64,000 nt of DNA, from assembly GCF_019880545.1 (NCBI RefSeq), contig NZ_JAINVW010000003.1:682001-746000 (forward strand). Reading direction: 5' to 3'. Origin of the DNA: Flagellimonas meishanensis (GTDB lineage Bacteria > Bacteroidota > Bacteroidia > Flavobacteriales > Flavobacteriaceae). This document shows positions 45,975-57,658 of this stretch, piece after piece. The translations under genes were made by a program, and so were the position numbers. Below the pieces are notes generated by a model. That model saw only the letters and a list, made by a program, of their open reading frames with translations. It did no database searches and had not been told where the DNA came from. Position 1 is the first letter of the stretch, and each line of letters starts with the position of its first letter.

Positions 45975-47093
45975 ATGAACATTAAGATTGCAGTATTGCC
46001 CGGAGACGGCATCGGGCCCGAAGTTGTGGCCCAAGCACGTAAATGTCTTCAGGCTGTTGAAGAGACTTTTAACCATCATTTTGAATATCGGGAGGCTGCC
46101 GTGGGCGCCATCGCCATTGATAAAAAAGGGACGCCCCTACCCGACAGCACCCTCAAACTTTGCCAAGAGGCCGACGCCGTACTGTTTGGTGCCATTGGAG
46201 ATCCAAAATATGACAACGATCCCGAGGCCAAAGTCCGTCCGGAACAAGGACTACTGAAACTAAGAAAAGAATTGGGCCTCTATGCCAACATAAGGCCAGT
46301 AAAGGTCTTCCCTACCCTGATCAACAACTCGCCTTTAAAAAGGAAGATAATTTCCGGGACGGATTTTGTAATCTACCGGGAACTCACTGGAGGCATTTAT
46401 TTTGGTGAGAAAAAAATTAACGAAGCGGGAACCGTGGCTTCCGACCTTTGCGAATACTCGGAAAAAGAAATTTCCCGTATTGCACATTTGGCCTTCAAGG
46501 CTGCGAAAAGCCGTCGCAAAAAACTCACTTTGGTGGATAAGGCCAATGTGTTGGAATCTTCTAGGTTATGGAGAAAAGTGGTTGCCAGGATTGCTGAAAG
46601 CTATCCAGAGGTATCGCTTGATTTTCTATTTGTGGACAATGCCGCCATGCAGATCATCCTCAATCCCAGTCAATTTGATGTGATACTGACGGAAAATATG
46701 TTTGGTGATATCATTTCGGATGAGGGCAGTGTGATTGGGGGCTCCATTGGTTTACTGCCTTCGGCATCCGTGGGGGATGAAAATGCGCTTTTTGAGCCAA
46801 TCCATGGTTCGTATCCGCAAGCCCGTGGAAAAGATATTGCCAATCCCATTGCCTCCATACTTTCGGCAGCCATGTTGTTGGAGCATTTTGGTCTTTTTGA
46901 AGAAGCGGTGGCCATGCGCAAAGCGGTCGACAAATCTTTGGAAAAAGGTGTCGTAACCCCAGATCTAAACCCAAAAAGCCGATACGGAACCAGCTATGTT
47001 GGGGATTTCATCGCACATAACATTGTGGACAGTGAGGACAGTTTCCGCATGAACGATGAAAACATCGATTTGGGAAAATCCACGATCATTTAA
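45975..47093 (+). CDS. leuB: 3-isopropylmalate dehydrogenase
   Basis: 372 residues. VLPGDGIGPEVVAQARK opens; substrate-binding region RPEQGLLKLRKELGLYANIRPVK; signature NMFGDIISDEGSVIGGSIGLLPSAS; NAD loop EPIHGSYPQARGKDIANP. Oxidative decarboxylation in leucine synthesis. Its end overlaps the convergent lipoprotein gene by eight bases. Confidence 0.97.
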   Translation: MNIKIAVLPGDGIGPEVVAQARKCLQAVEETFNHHFEYREAAVGAIAIDKKGTPLPDSTLKLCQEADAVLFGAIGDPKYDNDPEAKVRPEQGLLKLRKELGLYANIRPVKVFPTLINNSPLKRKIISGTDFVIYRELTGGIYFGEKKINEAGTVASDLCEYSEKEISRIAHLAFKAAKSRRKKLTLVDKANVLESSRLWRKVVARIAESYPEVSLDFLFVDNAAMQIILNPSQFDVILTENMFGDIISDEGSVIGGSIGLLPSASVGDENALFEPIHGSYPQARGKDIANPIASILSAAMLLEHFGLFEEAVAMRKAVDKSLEKGVVTPDLNPKSRYGTSYVGDFIAHNIVDSEDSFRMNDENIDLGKSTII

Positions 47094-48318
47094 CGTCGGC
47101 CGGTGCCGTCAGTTGTTGCATGCTCTCCGCAAACTGTTGTTTGAATTCCTCGTATTTTTCTCCTGTGGCCGGCCCATTGAACCCGGTATGAATTTTCTGG
47201 ACCTCTCCATACCTGTCAATATAAATGGTGGTGGGGTAGGAAAGGATATGGTTCAACATCGGTAATTTTTCATTCGCCTTCTGTTTGTTCGAAGTACCAT
47301 ATTGGGCCAGTAAAATGGGATAGTTTGCCCCTACCCGTTCCTTCAACCTTCGAATACCCTCAAATGCTTTCTTTTCGGTTTTGGCATATTCAAAAGCCAA
47401 CGCCACCAACTCCACGTCCATTTCAGGGTTGTTTTTTAAGAATTCCACATAAAAACGGGTTTCGTCCAAACAATTGGGGCACCAAGTTCCCATTATCTGA
47501 ACCAGGACGGGTTTGTTTTTGAATCTGGAGTCGGATAGACTCACCAAGCGTCCGGTTTCATCAGGAAAGGAAAAATCAAATTTGTCATAACCTTCCCTCA
47601 AAAAGGTAAGCGAGTTGGCATCAGGCAGTTCAAAGGCCTCATTACGAACTCCCATGAAGTCCTCAACGCTATGGTTCCCACTAAAAAAACGCCCGTCAAG
47701 GGTGCTGTCCGTCACTTTAGCCACAAACAAAAAAACGTGGGCGCCATCAAAAGCGGACAGTTTTAGACTGTCCCCATCAACCACGCCTTCCAAAAAGCGA
47801 TAGTCTCCCGTGTTTGTCCTAAAAGTGCCTTTTACCTTGCCATTGTTTTGGGTAAAAATTCCCTTAGCGGGATATTCTTCCGTCGTGTTGATGGCAAAAT
47901 AAGTTTCCCATATCCCAGAAATATTGACGTTTGGCTCGGTCCTTTTCTCAAAACGGTCCCTTTCCCCTTGGATGGCATGAAAGGGCACCACACGGTCTAA
48001 ACTTTCCTTGATGAAACTGCCCTTGATTTCATCCGGTGTAAAAGTTCCGGCAATATAGCCTTCAAATACGGGCATTTGAATTCGCAGCGAGTCTCCGGAC
48101 CATGTTATTTCATCAACCCGGATCACTTCATCGGCATTATGGATATCCATCACATACTGTCCTTCCATCTCCATCAAATCAAAGGTGAACGGAAGCTCGT
48201 ATTCCGATGAGACCTGCATCTTGCCCCACCATGGGCCAACGGTCAAATTGTTTTGTTCTTCCCCGCAGGAAATCATGGAAACCAAAATCGCACCAACGCC
48301 AACCCAGAAATGTTTCAT
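47086..48318 (-). CDS. TlpA-type thioredoxin lipoprotein
   Basis: 410 residues from the ATG at 48318, giving a lipobox (LVSMISC, Cys18). Residues about 40-230 form a beta-rich DUF4369-like domain; the C-terminal thioredoxin domain carries GTWCPNCLDETRFYVEF with redox C280/C283. Likely an inner- or outer-membrane-anchored thiol reductase fed by DsbD. The upstream reading to 48393 overlaps the pheT promoter region and lacks a signal peptide. Confidence 0.88.
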   Translation of the reverse strand: MKHFWVGVGAILVSMISCGEEQNNLTVGPWWGKMQVSSEYELPFTFDLMEMEGQYVMDIHNADEVIRVDEITWSGDSLRIQMPVFEGYIAGTFTPDEIKGSFIKESLDRVVPFHAIQGERDRFEKRTEPNVNISGIWETYFAINTTEEYPAKGIFTQNNGKVKGTFRTNTGDYRFLEGVVDGDSLKLSAFDGAHVFLFVAKVTDSTLDGRFFSGNHSVEDFMGVRNEAFELPDANSLTFLREGYDKFDFSFPDETGRLVSLSDSRFKNKPVLVQIMGTWCPNCLDETRFYVEFLKNNPEMDVELVALAFEYAKTEKKAFEGIRRLKERVGANYPILLAQYGTSNKQKANEKLPMLNHILSYPTTIYIDRYGEVQKIHTGFNGPATGEKYEEFKQQFAESMQQLTAPADVK

Positions 48319-48392
48319 TAAATGAAGGTTTTTTCTTAAAAATAGAAAATCCTTGACAAATTCAACCCTATTTGCGCATCTAACTTTTCCCA

Positions 48393-48423
48393 TTGAATCT
48401 GTTGGCCTATTGTGTTATATTTG
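48393..48423 (+). promoter_or_regulatory. Promoter of pheT
   Basis: TTG (48393-48395), 20-base spacer, TATATTTG (48416-48423): a full match to the Bacteroidota consensus, 19 bases before the ATG. Confidence 0.7.
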
Positions 48424-48442
48424 TCCCTTCTAAAATTGGGGC

Positions 48443-50863
48443 ATGAAGATTTCTTACAACTGGTTGAAGCAATTTATCAATCTGGATTGGGATTCGCAAA
48501 AAACTGGTGAATTGCTTACGGATTTGGGCCTGGAAGTGGAAGGTATTTCCCATTTTGAATCAGTTAAGGGAGGTCTTGAAGGTGTGGTGGTCGGGAAGGT
48601 ATTGACCTGTGTGCAGCACCCCAATGCAGACCGCCTAAAGTTGACCACTGTGGATGTCGGGGGAGATTCCCCTTTACAGATAGTTTGTGGGGCGCCGAAC
48701 GTGGCCATTGGCCAAAAAGTTCCGGTTGCCATCGTTGGAACCATGCTTTATCCTGCGGAGGGAGACGCATTGAAAATAAAAAAAGGAAAAATCCGCGGTG
48801 AGGAAAGCCATGGGATGATCTGTGCGGAAGATGAGCTTGGGCTGGGCAAAAACCATGATGGAATCATGGTCCTTAACGATGAACTAAAAGTTGGCACCCC
48901 TTGCTCCGAGGTTTTTGAAATTGAACGCGATGAGATCATTGAAATCGGGTTAACGCCCAATCGTGCCGATGCCATGAGCCACTTTGGTGTGGCCCGAGAC
49001 CTAAAGGCAGGATTGGAACAACGGGAAATACAAAAACAATTGGTCACCCCTTCCACAAGCAATTTCTCCATAGACAACAGGTCGCTCAAAATAGATGTTT
49101 CGGTATTGGATGCCCAAAAAGCCCCACGATATTGCGGTGTCACCATCAGTAATCTCATTGTGCAAGAGTCGCCCCATTGGTTAAAAAACAGGCTGAGATC
49201 TATCGGGCTTACCCCGATAAATAATGTGGTGGATGTGACGAACTACGTGCTCCATGAACTGGGACAACCATTGCACGCTTTTGATGCGATGAAGATAAAG
49301 GGGGGCAAAATTCAGGTCAAGACGCTGCCCAAGGGTACAAAATTCCGAACCTTGGATGATGTGGAACGTGAGCTTCACGAGGAGGACCTAATGATCTGTG
49401 ACAGTGAAAAGCCCATGTGCATTGCCGGGGTTTTTGGCGGAATCCATTCCGGGGTCACGATGGACACCACCTCCATTTTTCTAGAAAGTGCCTACTTCGA
49501 CCCGATTTCTATCCGCAAAACAGCCAAAAGACATGGTCTGAATACAGATGCATCCTTCCGGTTTGAGCGTGGTATCGACATAAACATTACAGAGTATGCC
49601 TTAAAAAGGGCCGCCCTGCTCATTCGTGAGATTGCCGGGGGCGATATCAGTTCGGAGGTGGTGGACCTTTATCCTAGAAAAGCACAGGAACGACAGGTGT
49701 TCCTCACGTTCGATAAAATCAACATGCTCATTGGACAGGAAATCCCGAGGGATACCATTAAGTCCATTTTAGCCTCCTTGGAAATTAAGGTCAACAACGT
49801 AACTGAATCCGGATTGGGATTGACCATCCCAAACTATAGGGTGGATGTGGAACGTGAGGTTGACGTGATAGAAGAAATTCTCAGGGTGTACGGCTACAAT
49901 AATATCGACTACAAAGAAAAACTTACCGCCTCCATAGCGAAGACTTCAAAATTTGAGAACCACAAAATACAGGACATCATTGGAAACATGCTGGCCGCAC
50001 AAGGTTTTTTTGAAATTATGACCAATAGTCTAGTGCCCGCCGAGACACATAAACTTTGGGGCGAAAACAAGCAACCTGTATCCATGCTCAATCCGTTGAG
50101 CTCTGACCTGTCCGAGATGAGGACGTCCATGCTGTACTCGGGATTGGAGGCACTGTCGCATAACTTGAATCGACAGGTCACAAATTTGAAATTCTTCGAG
50201 TTTGGAAAGACCTACCATGGCACTAAAACCCAAAATGAGGAAAGAAGGCATTTGGCCCTGTTGATTTCTGGAAATAGGACGCAGAGCAATTGGACCGTTT
50301 CTGAGAGAAAAAGTGATTTCTTTTTCTTAAAAGGCGTGGTCACATCACTTTTCGACCGTTTGGGACTCAATACGGTGGATACGGTTCCCTATTCGGATGG
50401 AATTTTTTCAGAAGGACTTCAATGCCAAGTAAATGGAAAGCCATTGGGAACCTATGGGATGGTAAGTAAATCCGTTTTGAAGAAAATGGACATAAAACAA
50501 GAAGTGTTCCATGCAGATTTTGATTGGGATACCCTCTTGGAACTGATAAGCACGGACAATATCATTTTCAAGGAAATTCCCAGATTCCCTTCCGTGAGCA
50601 GGGACCTTGCCCTTTTGGTTGATGAAAACATTACGTTTCAGCAAATCTACGACCTCGCCTGGAAGACAGAGAAAAAGCTACTCAAAAAGGTAAGCCTATT
50701 TGATGTGTACACGGGCAAGAATCTTCCAAAAGGTAAAAAGTCGTATGCAGTGAGCTACACGCTATTGGACGAAGCCAAGACATTGAACGATCAGCAGATT
50801 GAAAAAATCATGTCCAAATTGACAGCTTCATACAAAAAGGAATTGAACGCCGAACTGCGATAA
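48443..50863 (+). CDS. pheT: Phenylalanine-tRNA ligase beta subunit
   Basis: 806 residues, full length. EMAP/OB-type tRNA-binding domain (about 40-150, VLTCVQHPNADRLKLTTVD), B3/B4 domain with NVVDVTNYVLHELGQPLHAFDA, B5 domain, a catalytic-like core and a C-terminal anticodon-binding FDX-ACB domain (FPSVSRDLALLVDENITFQQ). Works as alpha2beta2 with PheS, which is not nearby; separate pheS and pheT are usual in this group. Own promoter. Confidence 0.97.
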   Translation: MKISYNWLKQFINLDWDSQKTGELLTDLGLEVEGISHFESVKGGLEGVVVGKVLTCVQHPNADRLKLTTVDVGGDSPLQIVCGAPNVAIGQKVPVAIVGTMLYPAEGDALKIKKGKIRGEESHGMICAEDELGLGKNHDGIMVLNDELKVGTPCSEVFEIERDEIIEIGLTPNRADAMSHFGVARDLKAGLEQREIQKQLVTPSTSNFSIDNRSLKIDVSVLDAQKAPRYCGVTISNLIVQESPHWLKNRLRSIGLTPINNVVDVTNYVLHELGQPLHAFDAMKIKGGKIQVKTLPKGTKFRTLDDVERELHEEDLMICDSEKPMCIAGVFGGIHSGVTMDTTSIFLESAYFDPISIRKTAKRHGLNTDASFRFERGIDINITEYALKRAALLIREIAGGDISSEVVDLYPRKAQERQVFLTFDKINMLIGQEIPRDTIKSILASLEIKVNNVTESGLGLTIPNYRVDVEREVDVIEEILRVYGYNNIDYKEKLTASIAKTSKFENHKIQDIIGNMLAAQGFFEIMTNSLVPAETHKLWGENKQPVSMLNPLSSDLSEMRTSMLYSGLEALSHNLNRQVTNLKFFEFGKTYHGTKTQNEERRHLALLISGNRTQSNWTVSERKSDFFFLKGVVTSLFDRLGLNTVDTVPYSDGIFSEGLQCQVNGKPLGTYGMVSKSVLKKMDIKQEVFHADFDWDTLLELISTDNIIFKEIPRFPSVSRDLALLVDENITFQQIYDLAWKTEKKLLKKVSLFDVYTGKNLPKGKKSYAVSYTLLDEAKTLNDQQIEKIMSKLTASYKKELNAELR

Positions 50864-51403
50864 TTACATCTGCGTTGGCACAATGACACTGTCTATCTCG
50901 TGGATAATACCATTTTCAAGATTGAGGTCTGCACTGGTAATCCGTGCCGTGTTTCCAACCGAATCAGTGAGTACTATATCATAGCCATCCATGTGGGCAA
51001 GAAGTTTTTTGCCCTGAATTGTGGTGAAGCTTGCCTTTCCGTTGCCCCTGCACATGGCCTTTAAAATTCGGGAAGCTGTTAAATGTCCGGCCACAATGTG
51101 GTAGCTCAGCAGCGATTTCAGTTCACTTTTATCAGATCCAGTGATCCACTCCTCCATCTTGGTGTTGGAAAATCGTTCAAAAGCGGCATCCGAAGGTGCG
51201 AAAACCGTAAAAGGGCCAGATTTTCTTAGTATGGAATCCAGTTGCACCGCCTCCACAGCCGTAAAAAGCATCTTGTGGTTGTCTTTTGTTGTCGTGTTCG
51301 CCTCCATTGGGACATCCATACCAAAACTTGGGTCTTGTGCATAGGAAAATGCAAAAGAGATCATGAAAATGCACAGCAAAATTCGGGTAAGTGGGGCTAT
51401 CAT
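50864..51403 (-). CDS. Exported fasciclin (FAS1) domain protein
   Basis: 179 residues with signal peptide (about 1-23). One FAS1 domain: LFTAVEAVQLDSILRKSGPFTVFAPSDAAFERF, LLSYHIVAGHLTAS, and the closing IIHEIDSVIVPTQM. FAS1 proteins mediate adhesion or matrix contacts. It abuts pheT tail to tail, leaving no spacer. Confidence 0.93.
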   Translation of the reverse strand: MIAPLTRILLCIFMISFAFSYAQDPSFGMDVPMEANTTTKDNHKMLFTAVEAVQLDSILRKSGPFTVFAPSDAAFERFSNTKMEEWITGSDKSELKSLLSYHIVAGHLTASRILKAMCRGNGKASFTTIQGKKLLAHMDGYDIVLTDSVGNTARITSADLNLENGIIHEIDSVIVPTQM

Positions 51404-51585
51404 TATGGTGTTCTCAACTTTGGGGCTAACTACTATTTTTGGCTTTTACGATTAAGTGCAAAAAACTTCGATAAGATACATCTTTTTGCTCAAACGGATC
51501 AGTTTTGGACATGTTATACATCAATTTAACAAAATGTTAACATTTCGGTTTTTTCATGGGCTTATAAAAGCCGGTACCAAATCCT

Positions 51586-51593
51586 TAAATTTG
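51586..51593 (+). promoter_or_regulatory. -7 box of the gene at 51617
   Basis: TAAATTTG, perfect TAnnTTTG, 23 bases before the start. No TTG at the standard distance. Confidence 0.45.
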
Positions 51594-51616
51594 GAAGAAT
51601 TGCTAAGAAAAATGAA

Positions 51617-52336
51617 ATGATTTTAGAGAAAACCAACATTGAGGACAAACTCCGAAGGGCAAGAAAAAAACAAAAGGAAAAGGGTCTTTGTTTAGAGGAA
51701 GTCCAGGCTTTTCTGGAGAGTGATGTAATGCGGGATGCAAAAATATCCGCTGAACTTGGGTCCGCAAGCGATGCCAATTTCAACGCTTTCTCTTTTGATG
51801 CATTGGAAACCGATAGGATCTTCCATATCGAGCAAATAAAGCAAATCTGCATTGATTATAGGCTTCGGTTTTTGGACAGCCATTATTTTAAAGGGGAAAT
51901 CCCAAACGGTGCCCTTACTGAGATAAAGCGATTGGAACAAGCCCACAATACCACGTTGAAGGGCTTTAAGATTATGGCGCCCTCAAGGTTGTTTAAATTG
52001 GAGGACAAGGATGATCCCCTGCTCTTTGCACCCATCGGAAATGGGTACCACTATTTGGTGCACAAATGGGGGAATGACCTTCACCCCTTGCGAAAAATGA
52101 TGGTTTGGCCTTTTAAAAATATGGTGAACCTAACCCTGTTTGTGGTACTCATAAGCTACGTGGCAACCTTTTTGGTGCCCAATGGCCTTTTTTCCAAGAA
52201 TAATTCCACTGCGGAGTTCTGGATCATCTTCTTCTTTATGTTCAAGGCGATTGCCTCCGTGGTCATTTTCTATGGGTTTGCCCTCGGGAAAAACTTCAAC
52301 CCGGCCATCTGGAACAGTAAATATTTCAATGCCTGA
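51617..52336 (+). CDS. Protein of unknown function with two C-terminal membrane helices
   Basis: 239 residues. A charged N-terminal part (DKLRRARKKQKEKGLCLEE) precedes a folded middle with YRLRFLDSHYFKGEIP and APIGNGYHYLVHKWGNDLHP, then helices at about 171-191 and 203-226. No known family. A tail-anchored or membrane-associated cytoplasmic protein is likely. It ends two bases before the ABC-F stop. Confidence 0.8.
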   Translation: MILEKTNIEDKLRRARKKQKEKGLCLEEVQAFLESDVMRDAKISAELGSASDANFNAFSFDALETDRIFHIEQIKQICIDYRLRFLDSHYFKGEIPNGALTEIKRLEQAHNTTLKGFKIMAPSRLFKLEDKDDPLLFAPIGNGYHYLVHKWGNDLHPLRKMMVWPFKNMVNLTLFVVLISYVATFLVPNGLFSKNNSTAEFWIIFFFMFKAIASVVIFYGFALGKNFNPAIWNSKYFNA

Positions 52337-52338
52337 GT

Positions 52339-54033
<1,695 letters not shown>

Positions 54034-54106
54034 TTATTAAACCACACAAAAACAAGGGCTTACAACATTTAACTAGCTATTAACAAGGTGGGTTTTCAGC
54101 TATTGT

Positions 54107-54114
54107 TACTTTTG
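54107..54114 (+). promoter_or_regulatory. -7 box of the lipoprotein gene at 54139
   Basis: TACTTTTG fits TAnnTTTG and lies 25 bases before the ATG at 54139, which supports that start over the one at 54088. Confidence 0.5.
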
Positions 54115-54138
54115 TGCTCAACTATGAAGGTTCCCTGT

Positions 54139-55521
54139 ATGGTAAGATTTTTACTCAGCCTCACAATTCTTGCTGTTTTAGGATGTGTCGGAAAGCAAGG
54201 AGAATGTCCTTCCGTATATTTTGGCGGGGAGATTGCCAACCCTACCAGCGACTATGTGGTCCTTTATCGCAACGACGCCTATATTGATTCGGCAAAACTG
54301 GACGACACAAACAGGTTCGCCTTTAGACTGCAAGGTCTTGATGAAGGACTCTACCACTTTGACCACAGCCCTGAACTGCAATATGTTTATCTTCAAGAAG
54401 GGGATAGCCTCCTCATACGTTTGAACACTGTGGAGTTTGATGAATCCTTGGTGTATTCCGGTCAAGGAAGTGCAATCAACAATTTTTTGGTGGAAATGTT
54501 TCTTGCCTTCGAGGAAGAAGAGCCATTGATCTATGAATATTATGCCCTGGATCCCGAAGCGTTCGGCAAAAAAATTGATTCGCTGCGTTCCATAAAAATC
54601 AATCATTTGGAAGAGTTGGTTGCCGACAACCAACTTTCTGAAAAAATGCAGTCCATGGCCAAGGCTTCCATTGACTACAACACTTACATCTACAAAGAAA
54701 AATATCCTTTCTACCACAAGAAGAAAACCGGTGAGGAAACCATTCATGAATTAGCGGATTCCTTTTACGATTATCGCAAGACCATCGACCTGAACAATCG
54801 GGACCTTACCTATTTCAGGCCGTATTTTGATTTCATGAAGTACCATTTTGGCAATCTTTCCTATATGGATTGCATGGAGCATTGCAGCACCGAAAAGAAA
54901 CCGGTCAGCTCCCATCTGCATTTTAATAAACATAAGCTCTACCTGGTGGACAGCCTTGTAGTGGAGAAGGATTTAAGGGATATCCTTTTTAGGAACATCG
55001 CCATGGATTATCTGTTAAAGGAACATGAGGCCAATGAGGAATGCCAAATCTTTATTGACAAATTCCGTTCGTTGAGCACCAACGAATCGCACAAGGAAGA
55101 AATAAACATGCTTTACAGTGGTATTCAGGGTCTGCAACCCAATAGGGAACTTCCCAACCTGGTGTTGAAAAATGTGGATGACGAAGAAGTTTCCCTGCGG
55201 GAAATAAGCAAGGGTAAAACAACGGTGTTCTATTTTTGGGCAGGTTCACAAAAGAAGCATTTTGAAAATGTGACCGCGCATGTTGAAAAACTGAAGAAAG
55301 AATATCCGAACCACACCTTTGTGGGCATCAACCTGAGAACCAGTTTTCCACAATGGAAGCTTTTGTTGGACGAATACCGTTTGGACAAGAAAACCCAGTT
55401 CCATGGGGAAGATTTTAAGGAAGTCCAAATGTCCATGATAGTGGATGGCCTTAACAAATGTGTCATTGCCAAGGATACCCTTATTGTTGACGCCTTTGCG
55501 AACCTCTACTATTCGTTCTAA
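54139..55521 (+). CDS. Thioredoxin-fold lipoprotein lacking the CxxC motif
   Basis: 460 residues from the ATG at 54139 (lipobox AVLGC, Cys16). N-terminal DUF4369-like beta domain (about 20-110), helical middle, and a C-terminal TlpA/AhpC-TSA-like fold: LVLKNVDDEEVSLREISKGK, then TTVFYFWAGSQKKHFENVTA, where WCxxC of relatives reads W367-A-G-S-Q. VGINLRTSFPQWKLLLDEY follows as in TlpA proteins. It cannot do disulfide chemistry and may be a binding or structural member. Divergent from the ABC-F gene. Confidence 0.85.
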   Translation: MVRFLLSLTILAVLGCVGKQGECPSVYFGGEIANPTSDYVVLYRNDAYIDSAKLDDTNRFAFRLQGLDEGLYHFDHSPELQYVYLQEGDSLLIRLNTVEFDESLVYSGQGSAINNFLVEMFLAFEEEEPLIYEYYALDPEAFGKKIDSLRSIKINHLEELVADNQLSEKMQSMAKASIDYNTYIYKEKYPFYHKKKTGEETIHELADSFYDYRKTIDLNNRDLTYFRPYFDFMKYHFGNLSYMDCMEHCSTEKKPVSSHLHFNKHKLYLVDSLVVEKDLRDILFRNIAMDYLLKEHEANEECQIFIDKFRSLSTNESHKEEINMLYSGIQGLQPNRELPNLVLKNVDDEEVSLREISKGKTTVFYFWAGSQKKHFENVTAHVEKLKKEYPNHTFVGINLRTSFPQWKLLLDEYRLDKKTQFHGEDFKEVQMSMIVDGLNKCVIAKDTLIVDAFANLYYSF

Positions 55522-55531
55522 GGCATAAAAA

Positions 55532-55558
55532 ACCCCGAAACGATTAAGTTTTCAGGGT
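55532..55558. terminator. Weak bidirectional hairpin between convergent genes
   Basis: ACCCCGAAAC pairs imperfectly with GTTTTCAGGGT; A run before and T-rich stretch after. Confidence 0.4.
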
Positions 55559-55582
55559 GTATTTATTTTGGATTCGTTACTG

Positions 55583-56239
55583 TTAAGAATTCCCCTTTCT
55601 GTAATCGGCCAAGAATTTTTCCAGCCCTATATCCGTAAGTGGGTGCTTTAACAAGCCATCAATGACCGATAAAGGCCCAGTCATTACATCGGCCCCCAAC
55701 TTGGCACAATCAATAATGTGCATGGTATGGCGAATGGAAGCGGCGAGTATCTGGGTCTGAAAATCGTAATTGTCATAAATCAAGCGAATCTCCGAAATTA
55801 GGTTCAAACCGTCTGTGGAAATATCATCCAATCTGCCAAGGAATGGTGAAACGTATGTGGCCCCTGCCTTAGCGGCCAAAAGCGCCTGTCCGGCAGAAAA
55901 AACCAACGTGCAATTGGTACGAATGCCATGGTCCGAAAAATACTTTAGAGCCTTGACCCCGTCCTTGATCATGGGCACTTTAACCACAATTTGCTCATGT
56001 AACTCGGCAAGCTCCTCCCCTTCCTTTATCATGCCGTCAAATTCGGTGGACACCACTTCGGCGGAAACATCGCCTTCAACAATGTTGCAGATATCCACAT
56101 AATGCTTCAAAATATTGTCTTTTCCGGTAATCCCTTCTTTGGCCATTAGTGATGGATTGGTGGTTACCCCATCCAAAACTCCCAGTTGCTGCGCTTCCGA
56201 AATTTGGTCCAGATTGGCAGTATCAATAAAAAATTTCAT
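55583..56239 (-). CDS. fsa: Transaldolase / fructose-6-phosphate aldolase family
   Basis: 218 residues, the short transaldolase class. [20 protein letters not shown] and [13 protein letters not shown] open; the Schiff-base lysine is K87 in [27 protein letters not shown] and [17 protein letters not shown] follow. Sequence alone does not separate transaldolase from F6P aldolase in this class; in Bacteroidota transaldolase activity in the pentose phosphate pathway is likelier. Confidence 0.93.
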   Translation of the reverse strand: MKFFIDTANLDQISEAQQLGVLDGVTTNPSLMAKEGITGKDNILKHYVDICNIVEGDVSAEVVSTEFDGMIKEGEELAELHEQIVVKVPMIKDGVKALKYFSDHGIRTNCTLVFSAGQALLAAKAGATYVSPFLGRLDDISTDGLNLISEIRLIYDNYDFQTQILAASIRHTMHIIDCAKLGADVMTGPLSVIDGLLKHPLTDIGLEKFLADYRKGNS

Positions 56240-56335
56240 GTTTCTAAGCTGTTTTAAGTTGAAATTGAATTTGTTGCGAATTTACAACATAAACCATCCA
56301 TTGATAAATAATTGAAGAAAATATGAAATAGGCCG

Positions 56336-56755
56336 TCAATCAACCACCTGAATGACGAAATCGCGCACAGCGGAATCCGAGCAAGTTGGACTCCCGTCGA
56401 ACCCGTCATAATCGTAGGATTCCACAAAAAGCTCTACCCGGAACCTATAATTGCCCACCTCTTCGGGAATCCCAAAAAACTCGATGGACCTCCTGTTCAC
56501 ATCAAAAAAAATGCCGGGAGGAAGCTCGCCAATGATATCAAAATCGTAGAAGTAATCGTTGTCATTGACCTCATTGCTGATTTCCGCCGTAATGATGCCG
56601 TAATAGCGTTCGCCAACCAATCCTATTTCCAAAGGACGATCATGGATTTCGGGATTGATATTAAAAATGCACTCGTAAACCTCATCACAACCGGAGAAAA
56701 GAAACAGGATGCAAATGGAAAGGCAAAGTCGGATGGTTTTGGTAGTTCGCTCCAT
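56336..56755 (-). CDS. Lipoprotein with Ig-like domain, unknown function
   Basis: 139 residues from the ATG at 56755, giving a lipobox (FLFSGC, about residue 19). The mature part is a single beta-sandwich with the putative-Ig stretch GELPPGIFFDVNRRSIEFFG and EEVGNYRFRVELF, as in cadherin/He_PIG modules. A lone small Ig lipoprotein could be an outer-surface or periplasmic binding piece. Lies 33 bases past the SDR gene, likely co-transcribed. Confidence 0.78.
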   Translation of the reverse strand: MERTTKTIRLCLSICILFLFSGCDEVYECIFNINPEIHDRPLEIGLVGERYYGIITAEISNEVNDNDYFYDFDIIGELPPGIFFDVNRRSIEFFGIPEEVGNYRFRVELFVESYDYDGFDGSPTCSDSAVRDFVIQVVD

Positions 56756-56788
56756 ACCTTCCAAGCTATCAAAAAACATGCCATCCAA

Positions 56789-57598
56789 CTATAACTTATA
56801 GTGGTTGAGCAAAAGTTTTTCATACATTTTGCCCGGAAGGATCTTTTTCAAAAAAAGGGAAAATTTTTGCATAAAAGCCCCAACAGGATAATGAACCCTT
56901 GGCTTTTTGTTTTGAATGATGGCGAATACCTTGTGGGCGACCATCATGGGATCTCCCCCGGAGTCTACATGAGCGTCCATCAGGTCCAGACTTTTTTGGT
57001 ATATCTCCTCGTAGGCCGAACCTTTTATCACTGGGGCATGATAACGGCCTGCAGCAATATTGGTAGCAAAATCGCCAGGGGCAACATTGGTAATTTGGAT
57101 GCCAAAATCCTTGGTTTCCATGCGAAGCGCCTCCGTAATAAGTCCCAAAGCCCCTTTTGTCGCTGAATAGTACCCTCGGAACGGCAATCCCATGTAACCG
57201 GCAAGGGAAGTGATGTTGATAATGGTTCCACTACCCTGTTTCCGCATTTGGGGCAATACGGCCTTCATCATGTGCACCGGACCATGAAAGTTGGTATCGA
57301 AAACATTTAGTATTTCCTCATGTGGAGTTTCCTCAACAGGACCAGTGATGCCCATACCGGCGTTGTTGACCAATACATCAAGACGTCCTTCCCGCAAAAT
57401 TATCTCAGTCACTGCGGCATGGATGCTCTCCGGCTGTCTCACATCCAGTTGGAGAAGCTCAAATGCACCAAAATCGCGATACTTTTCAAGGGATCGGGTA
57501 GTGCCGTATACCTTAAGTCCCCTCGCAGTCAAAAAAACTCCAATGGATTTACCAATGCCGGAGGAACCCCCGGTGATCAATACAACTCTTTTGTCCAT
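56789..57598 (-). CDS. Short-chain dehydrogenase/reductase
   Basis: 269 residues, classical SDR. NAD(P) motif TGGSSGIG (9-16), NNAGMG, Ser131, and catalytic Y144-x3-K148 in YYSATKGALGL. Arg in TTRSLEK after the second strand suggests NADPH. Basic C-terminus with hydrophobic stretches resembles SDRs acting on lipids or retinol-like alcohols. Substrate unknown. Confidence 0.93.
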   Translation of the reverse strand: MDKRVVLITGGSSGIGKSIGVFLTARGLKVYGTTRSLEKYRDFGAFELLQLDVRQPESIHAAVTEIILREGRLDVLVNNAGMGITGPVEETPHEEILNVFDTNFHGPVHMMKAVLPQMRKQGSGTIINITSLAGYMGLPFRGYYSATKGALGLITEALRMETKDFGIQITNVAPGDFATNIAAGRYHAPVIKGSAYEEIYQKSLDLMDAHVDSGGDPMMVAHKVFAIIQNKKPRVHYPVGAFMQKFSLFLKKILPGKMYEKLLLNHYKL

Positions 57599-57658
57599 TC
57601 CAAGCCTAAATTATGAAGAAGAAAGGCCGCAATCTACTGATTTTTGGGCACAAAAAAA

